Below are positions 35,052 to 42,903 of a stretch of 64,000 bases of DNA, piece by piece (position 1 is the first letter of the stretch; each line of letters starts with the position of its first letter). Source of the DNA: Massilia sp. erpn (lineage in GTDB: Bacteria > Pseudomonadota > Gammaproteobacteria > Burkholderiales > Burkholderiaceae_D); contig NZ_CP053748.1 of NCBI RefSeq assembly GCF_024400215.1, positions 5,270,001 through 5,334,000 of the forward strand, read 5' to 3'. A program made the translations under genes and the position numbers. The notes below the pieces were generated by a model that made no database searches, was not told the origin of the DNA, and saw nothing but the letters and a program-made list of their open reading frames with translations.

Positions 35052-36742
35052 CCCGTATCGCCATCCGTCCCTGCCCTTTCCGCGAATCGGAAATGCTGCG
35101 CCAAGGCGGCGTCCATCCCGTGCTGGCGCGCCTGTATGCGGCGCGCGGCCTGTATGATCCGAAAGAGCTGTCCAGCGAGCTGGCAGCCCTGATCGCCCCG
35201 GCCGGCCTGCTGCATATCGATGCCGCTGCCGCCTTCCTGGCCGATTCCATCGCCGCCAACAAACGCATGGTCATCGTGGCCGATTACGACTGCGACGGCG
35301 CGACCGCCTGCGCCACCGCCTTGCGCGGCCTGCGCGCCATGGGCGCCGACGTCGATTTCATCGTCCCCAACCGCTTCGAATACGGCTATGGACTGACGCC
35401 GGAAATCGTGGCCCTGACCGCACGCGAGAAGACGCCGGACATCATCATCACCGTCGACAATGGCATCGCCAGCATCGAAGGCGTGGCCGAGGCCAAGCGG
35501 CGCGGCATCGAGGTGGTGATTACCGACCACCACTTGCCTGGCGACTCGCTGCCCGATGCGCGTGTGATCGTCAATCCCAACCAGCCGGAATGCGGTTTCC
35601 CGTCCAAGCATCTGGCCGGCGTGGGCGTGGTGTTCTACGTGCTGCTGGCACTGCGCGCCGAACTGCGCCGCCGCGGCATCTTCGACGCGCAAACCCAGCC
35701 CAAGCTGGACAGCCTGCTCGATCTGGTGGCCCTGGGCACCGTGGCCGACGTCGTCAAACTGGACCCCAACAACCGCATCCTGGTGGCGCAAGGCCTGAAA
35801 CGCATGCGCGCCGGCCGCATGCAGCCCGGCGTTGCTGCCCTGTTCCGCGTGGCAGGACGGCAGGCGCGCAGCGCCAATCCCTTCGACCTGGGCTTCGCCC
35901 TTGGCCCGCGTCTGAACGCGGCCGGCCGCTTGGAGGATATGTCGCTTGGCATCGAATGTCTGGTCACGGACGACGAAGACCGCGCTTGGCAGCTGGCGCA
36001 GGAACTGAACGAGATCAATATCAAGCGGCGCGAAATCGAGGCGGACATGCAGGACACCGCCATGCTGCACCTGGACGATTTCCGCCCGGCCGACAGCAGC
36101 ACCATCTGCGTCTTCGACGAATCCTGGCACCAGGGCGTGATCGGCATCGTCGCCTCGCGCCTGAAGGAGAAGTTTTACCGCCCCACCATCACCTTCGCTC
36201 CGGCGGGCGATGGCTGGATCAAGGGTTCCGGCCGCTCCATCCCCGGCTTCCACCTGCGCGACGCGCTGGACCTGGTATCCAAGCGCGCGCCCAGCCTGAT
36301 CGACAAGTTCGGCGGCCACGCCATGGCCGCAGGCCTGAGCATCCGCGCCGATGCGCTGGACGCCTTTACCCAGGCCTTCGAAGCCGTGGGCAGCGCCTGG
36401 CTCAGCGAACAGCAGCTCGAACGCGTGGTGGAAACCGACGGTCCGCTGGAAGACAACTGCTACACCACCCAGTTCATCGAACTGCTTGATGGCCAGGTCT
36501 GGGGCCAAGGCTTCGCGCCACCCGTGTTCTGCGACGAATTCCGCGTGGTCAGCCAACGCATCCTCAAGGAACGCCATCTGAAGCTGCTGCTGGAAAAGAA
36601 CGGCGCGCGCTACGACGCCATCTGGTTCGGCAACACCGACTCGCTCGGCGACCGCGCCCGTGTAGCCTTCCGCCTGGATGCCAATGAATACAACGGCGTC
36701 ACCAAGGTGCAACTGCTGGTCGAGCACGCGGAACCGGCTTAA
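35048..36742 (+). CDS. recJ: Single-stranded-DNA-specific 5'-3' exonuclease RecJ
   Basis: 564 residues from MTRIAIRPCPFRESEMLRQG, typical RecJ length. DHH-family motifs: ADYDCDGATACATALR (motif I), PNRFEYGYGL, VDNGIASIEG, VVITDHHLPGDSLPDA (DHH), NPNQPECGFPSKHLAGVGV and the DHHA1 region GSGRSIPGFHLRDALD with KFGGHAMAAGLSI. RecJ degrades 5'-tailed ssDNA in RecF recombination and mismatch repair. Coupled to the upstream gene by ATGA overlap. It is convergent with tssG, one base apart. An alternative start ten codons upstream lies inside the preceding gene. Confidence 0.95.
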   Translation: MTRIAIRPCPFRESEMLRQGGVHPVLARLYAARGLYDPKELSSELAALIAPAGLLHIDAAAAFLADSIAANKRMVIVADYDCDGATACATALRGLRAMGADVDFIVPNRFEYGYGLTPEIVALTAREKTPDIIITVDNGIASIEGVAEAKRRGIEVVITDHHLPGDSLPDARVIVNPNQPECGFPSKHLAGVGVVFYVLLALRAELRRRGIFDAQTQPKLDSLLDLVALGTVADVVKLDPNNRILVAQGLKRMRAGRMQPGVAALFRVAGRQARSANPFDLGFALGPRLNAAGRLEDMSLGIECLVTDDEDRAWQLAQELNEINIKRREIEADMQDTAMLHLDDFRPADSSTICVFDESWHQGVIGIVASRLKEKFYRPTITFAPAGDGWIKGSGRSIPGFHLRDALDLVSKRAPSLIDKFGGHAMAAGLSIRADALDAFTQAFEAVGSAWLSEQQLERVVETDGPLEDNCYTTQFIELLDGQVWGQGFAPPVFCDEFRVVSQRILKERHLKLLLEKNGARYDAIWFGNTDSLGDRARVAFRLDANEYNGVTKVQLLVEHAEPA

Positions 36743-36743
36743 G

Positions 36744-37679
36744 TCAGGCTAGCAGATAGCGGACCTCTCCATGGTCCGCGCCGGGAAGGAATGAGTCCAC
36801 GCCTAAACGTTCCCCCTGCCCCAGTTCCGCACTGCGCATATCTTCTCGGCGCAAAGTCAATCTGGCCTCGCAGCTCAGCAAGCCAAGGGGCAGCTTGCAC
36901 ACCATGGTCCGCAGTGCTACCGAACCATCGCTACCCGGCAGGAAGCGGTTGAAATCATCGTATGCCAGGGGCCCTGCGTGCAGGAGTATGCGCTGGTCAC
37001 GGCACCAGATGCGCTCTCCCAAAGCGGCATTTTCTCCAAGAGCGCAGTTGCGCATACCAAGTCCGTTGCGTGTTTCTGCATTCAGGGTTTCCCAACTTCC
37101 GGCAAACTGCTCAACACGAATGGGAATGCCGAAATGTGTGCTCAGCATCTGGGCCATTGATGCGCCGGAAATGGATGGCCTGCGTAGAATGGCGGCGTAA
37201 AAAGCCTGGGCTTCGTTTTCCCCGGTTGCGGCGGCGAGCGCCAGCAGCATCTTCAGGAAGCCCGTGTCGGATAGCGCTTCCGGGCGGTAGCTGCTCCAGG
37301 CCTTGAAGAATAGCGGCAATGCGCGGCTCGAGAATATCTCGATAAAGGCCTGCGCTCCCTCCTCGTCGGCTACGGCGCCACGTCCAGCGGCGAGACGCTC
37401 GGTGTAGTGCAGCGGCAGCGCGCCGCCCACACCCAGCATGCCCATAAAGGCTGTGCTTAATTCCAGGCTGCCGTCGTCTGCACGCTTCAGGGCTTCGATT
37501 TCCGATGCTGGGAAGGCCAGCGACCTGCTGCCCTTAAAGCGTGGCGGCAAGAAAGCGCCACTATCACAACGCTTGCGGGCCTCCAGCAGGCGCATGACCT
37601 GGCAGAACTCATAACGCTGCGGCTCATGCAGCAGGCGCTCGATCAGCGCAGGCTCAGGTTTCCATTGCGGGGTGGGCAT
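36744..37679 (-). CDS. tssG: Type VI secretion baseplate protein TssG
   Basis: 311 residues with the ImpH/VasB/TssG pattern: LLHEPQRYEFCQVMRLLEAR near the N-terminus, LAFPASEIEAL, FMGMLGVGGALPLHYTERL, FIEIFSSRALPLFFKAW, FGIPIRVEQFAGSW and the C-terminal LLHAGPLAYDDFNRFLPGS. TssG joins TssF, TssE and TssK in the baseplate wedge. The gene overlaps tssF by 37 bases. No other type VI gene is present within this window on either side. Confidence 0.9.
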   Translation of the reverse strand: MPTPQWKPEPALIERLLHEPQRYEFCQVMRLLEARKRCDSGAFLPPRFKGSRSLAFPASEIEALKRADDGSLELSTAFMGMLGVGGALPLHYTERLAAGRGAVADEEGAQAFIEIFSSRALPLFFKAWSSYRPEALSDTGFLKMLLALAAATGENEAQAFYAAILRRPSISGASMAQMLSTHFGIPIRVEQFAGSWETLNAETRNGLGMRNCALGENAALGERIWCRDQRILLHAGPLAYDDFNRFLPGSDGSVALRTMVCKLPLGLLSCEARLTLRREDMRSAELGQGERLGVDSFLPGADHGEVRYLLA

Positions 37680-39364
37680 CGCAGCAGCTCCTCTCCGGTG
37701 GTGGCCGATACAACGGTCAATTGTGTAAAGCTGTTCAGATGCACTTGCGCAGCGAGGAAGTGTTCGATTATCTGCGCGAATAAATGCAGGCCGCTGCCCG
37801 CGTACGCATTTTGGTCAAGCGCCATGCGAATAGTGAATCCTTGTACCGGCCAGGCGCCATGGCTGTCGCTTAGAGAAGCCTGCGCCGGCTGCCACTCAAT
37901 GCTGGCGATACCCTCCAGCTGCCTGCGTGTGCTCGGCGATTGAACAGGATCGAACAGCGACAGCATGGCGGAAAACTGCTGCGCATCCATCTGCGGCAAA
38001 CTGCGTCCGCTGTGGCTTAGCAAGGCCAGCAAACGCCATTCGCTATGTGCGTCCGGAGGCACTGGGCGTCGTGGCGACGGCTGATTGAGTAGTTGCAGGC
38101 GCTGGCCAGTAGCTTCCTGCAGGCCGCCGCTAAGCCGTCGCGGCAGGTCCGCATTGCAGCAAAGAAGATCAATGGAGGCAGCTGCGCAGTCTTCCTCTTC
38201 AAGCTCGATACTTCCATCGGAAAACGCAATCCGCATGCCGGAGCGGCTGGTGGATCGATGGGCAATCCAGTACCGCCCTTGCGCCTCCTCCTCGCCATAG
38301 CCTCGGCGGAAGAATGGGCGATAGACATCCACCTTGCCGCTGGCGGCCACCATGCGCACTGCGTCAATGGCGAATATCTCGCCGGCCGCTGGCGGCAATT
38401 CGCTCGGCTCCAGCTCATACTCGCTGCGCATATGGGTCACGCTGATTGGGTTTGCTGCGCGGGGAAAGAGGTTGACGACAGGCGTGGCACCAATCCGCAG
38501 ATTGCTGGCCGACAGAGTTCCAAGCACCTGCTCCAGGCTCGCCTGGCGCTGCGCATCGGGCAGCAGCAGATGCAGGGTGAGGCGCTGGCCTGGATAGCGG
38601 CACAGCGCGGCAATATCGATATCGATGAAGTTGAACTTCTGCGGGAAGGCAAAGTATTCCTTTAGCAGCCGCTCGCCCTCGTCCTCGCCGGGGCAGCGCG
38701 GCAGCAAAGCCTCATGCTCCGCAAAACCCACCGCGTGTAGAGGGATGGCTTGAAGCGGATGCCAAATCCTATCCTGGGTTTCCACATAAGCCAGGCACAC
38801 CTTGAGGAAGAAGGCATCGCGCAAGGCCGCGCAAAACGACGCCTCTCCATCCAGATAGAGGCGCAACCACTCCTGCCCTGCCCCCGATAGTTCCTCAATA
38901 GTGATGCTGATGAGGGATGAGAATGCCGGCAAACCTGACTTGTCCGGCCGGGCCACGTAAGCTGCGGAAGCAATGCGCAACGGGTCGGAGCAAACGTCGT
39001 ACACGGTTCGAAAGCGGCAGGCCACACCGTCCACCGGCGCCGACTGCAGCGTTGCGCCACGGGGAAGCGCAGCGCCCTGCCCGTCCAGGCAAGTGACGGC
39101 GCAGGAGGGAAATGGCCGCCAATGCTGGGGATACAGCATCTGAAACAAGGCACTGATGAACCGTGGATAGTCGTCATCGAGGCGCTTGGCGATGCGGGCA
39201 TTGAGCAAGGCCACCGCTTGCGCCAAGCGGCCGGCGTGGGGATCGGCGTCAGCACCATCGTGCGCCAGAGCGCCAGCCAGGCCGGGATAGCGCGCGCCGA
39301 ACAGCGGGCTGGCGCGGCGTAGCGCCAGCAATTCGCGCTCCAGATACGGCAGAAGTTGCTCCAT
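37643..39364 (-). CDS. tssF: Type VI secretion baseplate protein TssF
   Basis: 574 residues from MEQLLPYLERELLALRRASP, close to the family length of about 600. ImpG/VasA/TssF hallmarks: FGARYPGLAGALAHD, HAGRLAQAVALLNARIAKRLDDDYPRFISALFQMLYPQHWRPFPS near the N-terminus, and PVVNLFPRAANPISV. TssF forms the core of the baseplate wedge with TssG. The longer frame to 39421 lacks conservation. First gene of a two-gene unit divergent from the Xre-RES pair, isolated from other T6SS genes in this window. Confidence 0.9.
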   Translation of the reverse strand: MEQLLPYLERELLALRRASPLFGARYPGLAGALAHDGADADPHAGRLAQAVALLNARIAKRLDDDYPRFISALFQMLYPQHWRPFPSCAVTCLDGQGAALPRGATLQSAPVDGVACRFRTVYDVCSDPLRIASAAYVARPDKSGLPAFSSLISITIEELSGAGQEWLRLYLDGEASFCAALRDAFFLKVCLAYVETQDRIWHPLQAIPLHAVGFAEHEALLPRCPGEDEGERLLKEYFAFPQKFNFIDIDIAALCRYPGQRLTLHLLLPDAQRQASLEQVLGTLSASNLRIGATPVVNLFPRAANPISVTHMRSEYELEPSELPPAAGEIFAIDAVRMVAASGKVDVYRPFFRRGYGEEEAQGRYWIAHRSTSRSGMRIAFSDGSIELEEEDCAAASIDLLCCNADLPRRLSGGLQEATGQRLQLLNQPSPRRPVPPDAHSEWRLLALLSHSGRSLPQMDAQQFSAMLSLFDPVQSPSTRRQLEGIASIEWQPAQASLSDSHGAWPVQGFTIRMALDQNAYAGSGLHLFAQIIEHFLAAQVHLNSFTQLTVVSATTGEELLRCPPRNGNLSLR

Positions 39365-39453
39365 AAGGCAGCCTCGATAGATGTTCTGATTCAACACCCT
39401 CATACTGGCAGCAGGCGGCATTTAGACTCTTGATTTTCAGCAACAAGACACGC

Positions 39454-39482
39454 TTGCAAACGCTCCGGAAGTGGAGTATAAA
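39454..39482 (+). promoter_or_regulatory. Near-consensus sigma-70 promoter of the Xre-RES module
   Basis: TTGCAA (39454-39459), 17-base spacer, TATAAA (39477-39482), 22 bases before the antitoxin ATG. The spacer contains an inverted repeat CTCC-N6-GGAG (39463-39476), a possible operator for antitoxin autorepression. Confidence 0.65.
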
Positions 39483-39504
39483 GAATTCAGAACCGGAGAA
39501 AATC

Positions 39505-39942
39505 ATGTATTCTGCCTACTCCTACCCCAAGAGCAGCTTTGAGCCCAGCTTCCCGGTGGATCTGAATGCCCGGGAAGAACGCGAAAGGCTGTCCAAGACC
39601 GCGCTGAAAGGCTTTTTCAAGCTGGTGGCAGCGTGGAAGCTGCGCGACGAAGATGCGCGCGAATTGCTGGGCGGCCTGTCCAGCAGCTCCTTCTACGAAT
39701 GGAAGAAAAATCCCGACCGGGTGCTCGAAGTAGACCGCATCACCCGCATTTCCTACCTGGTCGGCATCTATAAATCGCTGCACATCATTTACGGCGACAA
39801 GCTGGCCGATGAGTGGGTCAGCCTCGCCAACAAGAATACAATTTTCGGCGGCCGCACGCCGCTGGCCTATATGCTGGCCGGCGGCCTGCTCTCGATGCAG
39901 ACGGTGCGCAAGCTGCTGGATGCGCGGCGCGGAGGGCTGTAA
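39505..39942 (+). CDS. Xre/MbcA/ParS-type antitoxin
   Basis: 145 residues from MYSAYSYPKSSFEPSFPVDL, with GGAG before the ATG. Helical region with an HTH-like segment (KGFFKLVAAWKLRDEDARELLGGLSSSSFYEWKK, about 30-65) then the MbcA/ParS/Xre toxin-binding domain (RITRISYLVGIYKSLHIIYG, GGRTPLAYMLAGGLLSMQTVRKLL). Such antitoxins bind and neutralise RES-domain NAD+-degrading toxins and repress their own promoter. The stop TAA touches the toxin start directly. Confidence 0.88.
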   Translation: MYSAYSYPKSSFEPSFPVDLNAREERERLSKTALKGFFKLVAAWKLRDEDARELLGGLSSSSFYEWKKNPDRVLEVDRITRISYLVGIYKSLHIIYGDKLADEWVSLANKNTIFGGRTPLAYMLAGGLLSMQTVRKLLDARRGGL

Positions 39943-40632
39943 TTGCTGCCCGCCGCCACTCCACCCCTGCACCTGCTGCGGCAATTCGATACCTGCCGCC
40001 TGATCCCGTCGCGTTATGCCGATGTGGAGGATTCCGTTCTCAGCCCGCTGGCCGAGAGCGACGCCGAACTACAGGACCTGTTCGACCTGGATAACGCCAC
40101 CAATGCGCGCCTGCTGGCCGAACACGGCGGCGCGCCCGGCATTGGCGTGGGCGAGCTGGTGGACCGGGTGCCCAACTTCCGCATCATCAACGCCGCCTTT
40201 ACCTACGCGCGGCCGGAAGGCAGCCGCTTTAACGACGGTGAACGGGGCGCATGGTATTGCGCCTTTGAGGTGGAAACGGCGCTGTCCGAGGTCATCTTCC
40301 ACAAGACCGTGGAATACGCCGAGATCGAACGCTTCGACGACAGCGTGCGCTATCAGACGATGCTGGCCGATTTCACCGCCGAATTTCATGACATCCGCGG
40401 CGAGAGAGCTTATGCCGCCTGCCTGTCGCCGGACAGCTATATCGATTCCCAGCATCTGGCGGCGCAACTGCTGCATGCCGGCTCGATGGGCATTATTTAT
40501 CCCAGCGTACGGCGCGAAGGCGGCATCAATCTGGCTTGCTTCCGCCCCGCGCTGGTGGGGAATGTTCGCAAAGGCATCTCCTATCGGTTAACATGGGAGG
40601 GTTCGCCGACGCCGCGCGTCGAGGCGATTTAA
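39943..40632 (+). CDS. RES-domain toxin
   Basis: 229 residues with a TTG start immediately after the antitoxin stop; no in-frame ATG lies upstream of the domain, so translational coupling is assumed. RES signature: SRFNDGERGAWYCAFEVETALSEV (about 94-117), with the Arg and Tyr/Glu typical of the active site, and SYIDSQHLAAQLLHAGSMGIIYPSVR toward the C-terminus. RES toxins degrade NAD+ and arrest growth. Second gene of the TA module beside the orphan tssFG genes. Confidence 0.87.
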   Translation: MLPAATPPLHLLRQFDTCRLIPSRYADVEDSVLSPLAESDAELQDLFDLDNATNARLLAEHGGAPGIGVGELVDRVPNFRIINAAFTYARPEGSRFNDGERGAWYCAFEVETALSEVIFHKTVEYAEIERFDDSVRYQTMLADFTAEFHDIRGERAYAACLSPDSYIDSQHLAAQLLHAGSMGIIYPSVRREGGINLACFRPALVGNVRKGISYRLTWEGSPTPRVEAI

Positions 40633-40650
40633 CCGATTCAAGAGCAAGCA

Positions 40651-40971
40651 ATGCAAACCAAGCCAGAAAAAGACACCGAACTCCGCGACAAAGTAAACCG
40701 CGAAACCGCCCGCCTGCCATGGTCGGAGCTGATCAAACATTTCGCCGCCGGCACAGTGGTATGGGTGGCCGATGAGCTGGACTTGGTCGATGTCGCCGTG
40801 CGCATCTCCCACGACGACAAGCAGAATATCGCCACCTGGATGGCCGAAGGCAAAATCGCCAAGGTCAACGACCAGCAGGCGCAGACCTGGCTGGAAACCA
40901 ATGCCAACCTGTGGGCTTGCGTGGTCAGTCCTTTCATTCTGGTGCAGCAGGAAAAGCGCAAGGTGCATTAA
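40651..40971 (+). CDS. DUF2288 family protein
   Basis: 106 residues beginning MQTKPEKDTELRDKVNRETA, with the DUF2288 pattern WSELIKHFAAGTVVWVADELDLVDVAVRISHDD and VNDQQAQTWLETNANLWACVVSPFILVQQ. Small cytoplasmic protein of unknown function, widespread in proteobacteria. It begins 18 bases after the RES toxin gene but is probably an independent core gene. The gap 40972-41160 after it contains only a hairpin without a T-tract (41034-41057). Confidence 0.85.
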   Translation: MQTKPEKDTELRDKVNRETARLPWSELIKHFAAGTVVWVADELDLVDVAVRISHDDKQNIATWMAEGKIAKVNDQQAQTWLETNANLWACVVSPFILVQQEKRKVH

Positions 40972-41160
40972 TAGCCGTGCAACATGCGAATAAGCACTCG
41001 CCGGTTGCAGATATGCCGCTTAACTAGAAGACCGGCGGCTTTCGCCTCTAAGCCGCCCCTCGCATCCATTGTGCAGGCTATTTTATTGCAGACCTAAACG
41101 AGGTAATTCTTGACATGACGCCGCAACAAACAAAGGTGGATGGCAGGGGGCGATGCCCAG

Positions 41161-42057
41161 CTACCGTTTCGCAAGGATATAATGGACAGTCAATTGCGAG
41201 TAGTTGGATGCAGAACCGTACCACGACGGCATGTTTGTTGACGGCGTAGTGACCTCGCCGTTCTCTTGGGCCTCCATTGCCGATAGCAGCTGCTTCGGCA
41301 AAGCAGGCAAAGCGTCTTCTTGAACATCAGGATCGCCATCCGTGAAATCGATTAATGCGGGTCCAACTAGCTTAGGCCAGCGTTTCCGTAGGCGATCTGG
41401 CCACCACCACGGCCCCAGCGTGTCAAGTAATGCCTCCCGAAGTTCTTTGACTGCTTGCCTATATACATTTTCATCATCCCGAGCGTGCAGTGCCAGTCCG
41501 ACGACCACATAGGTTGCTGTGGAAATCAGGAATGGCCCTACGACGCGCTCAATTTCTTTCGCAGTACGTGCTGGATTCGTGTGCTCGACCTCGGCAAGCT
41601 TCTCCTGCATTTCACGAATCGTTTCATTGCGAAAGGTATCCAGTTTCATCAGATTGCGATATAGCTTTGTACTGAAGACGAGCGAGTTCAACTTTGGTAT
41701 GTGGTTCCGCTGCTCCATTAAAAAACTTAGTGAGGCAAAATCTACGGCCGATTCAGCGTATTGAAAGAACATTGGTTGCACGAGCATATACACTGGTGCC
41801 ACTGACCCTCTAGCCGGGTTAGCCACGTCGTGTCGGAACCTCTTTCGAAACACCAAGAAATCATTAATCTGGTCCCGTAGCGCTAACAAAGCAAGGTTTC
41901 CAGCTGCAACATTCTCTCGGTGGAGCTTTCGTGAATCATTGTGACGCGCTACCCAGATTGCAGTGCCAGCACCTGCAAATGTACTGAGGGTCAGTTTTAC
42001 CATATCCCAGTTTCGAGCGGCGTCCTCGAATAAATGAAAGAAATTTGTCAGGATCAT
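41161..42057 (-). CDS. Hypothetical membrane-anchored protein of the accessory island
   Basis: 298 residues from MILTNFFHLFEDAARNWDMV. One N-terminal hydrophobic segment (LTLSTFAGAGTAIWVARH, about 22-39) is followed by an all-helical region with basic and aromatic residues. Family not recognised. A GTG at 42132 would extend it by 25 residues and overlap the preceding stop (GTGA), so coupled initiation there is an alternative. AT-richer than flanking core genes. Last of three same-strand genes starting with the HEPN gene, possibly the membrane component of that unit. Confidence 0.6.
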   Translation of the reverse strand: MILTNFFHLFEDAARNWDMVKLTLSTFAGAGTAIWVARHNDSRKLHRENVAAGNLALLALRDQINDFLVFRKRFRHDVANPARGSVAPVYMLVQPMFFQYAESAVDFASLSFLMEQRNHIPKLNSLVFSTKLYRNLMKLDTFRNETIREMQEKLAEVEHTNPARTAKEIERVVGPFLISTATYVVVGLALHARDDENVYRQAVKELREALLDTLGPWWWPDRLRKRWPKLVGPALIDFTDGDPDVQEDALPALPKQLLSAMEAQENGEVTTPSTNMPSWYGSASNYSQLTVHYILAKR

Positions 42058-42128
42058 TGATTTCTTGGTTATGAATGCAGGTTTACCAGGATTCGACCGG
42101 TATTGACCGAAAGCACACACCACACATC

Positions 42129-42785
42129 TCACGAATCAGAGATCAAATTCAAAAGTGTAACGCCAATCGGTGAAGTTCTGCTCTGTGATAGTCCATTACC
42201 ACTCATCGTGGCATTTAGTCCTTCGGTACTAACTAGACCTCGAACGTACAGATCTTTCCAAATTTGGTTATATAACGTGTTTTGTCCACGCAGCGAAGGT
42301 ATGTTGTCTTCCAAAACTTTAGCCAGACTTCCCATCGTGAGAGCAGCAGGTGCAACTGGAGCATGAGCAAACGCCAAAACCCGAAAGTGCATCTCGGAAA
42401 ACTCATCAATGAAGCCAAGCAAAATATGCTGGAACGTTTCCTCCGGCGCTTCTCCAATAGCAATATGAATAATTGCATTTTTCAATGCGTCCAATTTCTC
42501 TTGTTGATGAGTTCGAATCGCCGCAGAGGAGGCTTGCATCACAGCGGTGACAAATTGGTCGTTTTCCTGCAATTTCGAAAGGTCTAAACCTTTCGCTTCC
42601 AGCTCAAGGAGTCTCTGGCCCACTTGGTGCATCCAAGCGGCACGGCGGCGTTCTAAAGGTGGCTGGACTAATAGTTGGAAGAGTTCAACAGCAGGCCCTC
42701 CTACTACTGGAAGAACAGATAGCCCGGCCTTGGTCAGAGCATGTGCTACGTCACCTTTTGATTGTTCTGGTGCGTCGACTGACAT
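42129..42785 (-). CDS. Hypothetical protein with amphipathic N-terminus and winged-helix-like C-terminus
   Basis: 218 residues from MSVDAPEQSKGDVAHALTKA, with GAGAGG before the ATG. The N-terminal segment ALTKAGLSVLPVVGGPAVEL (about 16-35) is hydrophobic with Gly/Pro turns; QPPLERRRAAWMHQVGQRLLELE follows. The C-terminus (LYNQIWKDLYVRGLVSTEG and SPIGVTLLNLIS) looks like a winged-helix. The layout weakly recalls Abi-alpha/DUF4393-like proteins, but I cannot confirm it. Middle gene of the three-gene block led by the HEPN protein. Confidence 0.6.
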   Translation of the reverse strand: MSVDAPEQSKGDVAHALTKAGLSVLPVVGGPAVELFQLLVQPPLERRRAAWMHQVGQRLLELEAKGLDLSKLQENDQFVTAVMQASSAAIRTHQQEKLDALKNAIIHIAIGEAPEETFQHILLGFIDEFSEMHFRVLAFAHAPVAPAALTMGSLAKVLEDNIPSLRGQNTLYNQIWKDLYVRGLVSTEGLNATMSGNGLSQSRTSPIGVTLLNLISDS

Positions 42786-42903
42786 ACATACCTCTCTATA
42801 TTAAAATCTAGCCCGATGTCCGCCGTTGGTCGAAGGCGGCCGAAATTCCTCAGTGTACGAAATTATTGCCATCAGGACAATCGATTGGTTTCATTAGGTC
42901 CTT

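Noticed and set aside
34313..36727. 804-codon open frame antisense to recJ
   Set aside because: No motif, conflicts with clear recJ and COG4255 genes.
41034..41057. GGCGGCTT/AAGCCGCC hairpin after the DUF2288 gene as a terminator
   Set aside because: Stem is good but there is no T-tract on the plus strand and it is 62 bases after the stop.
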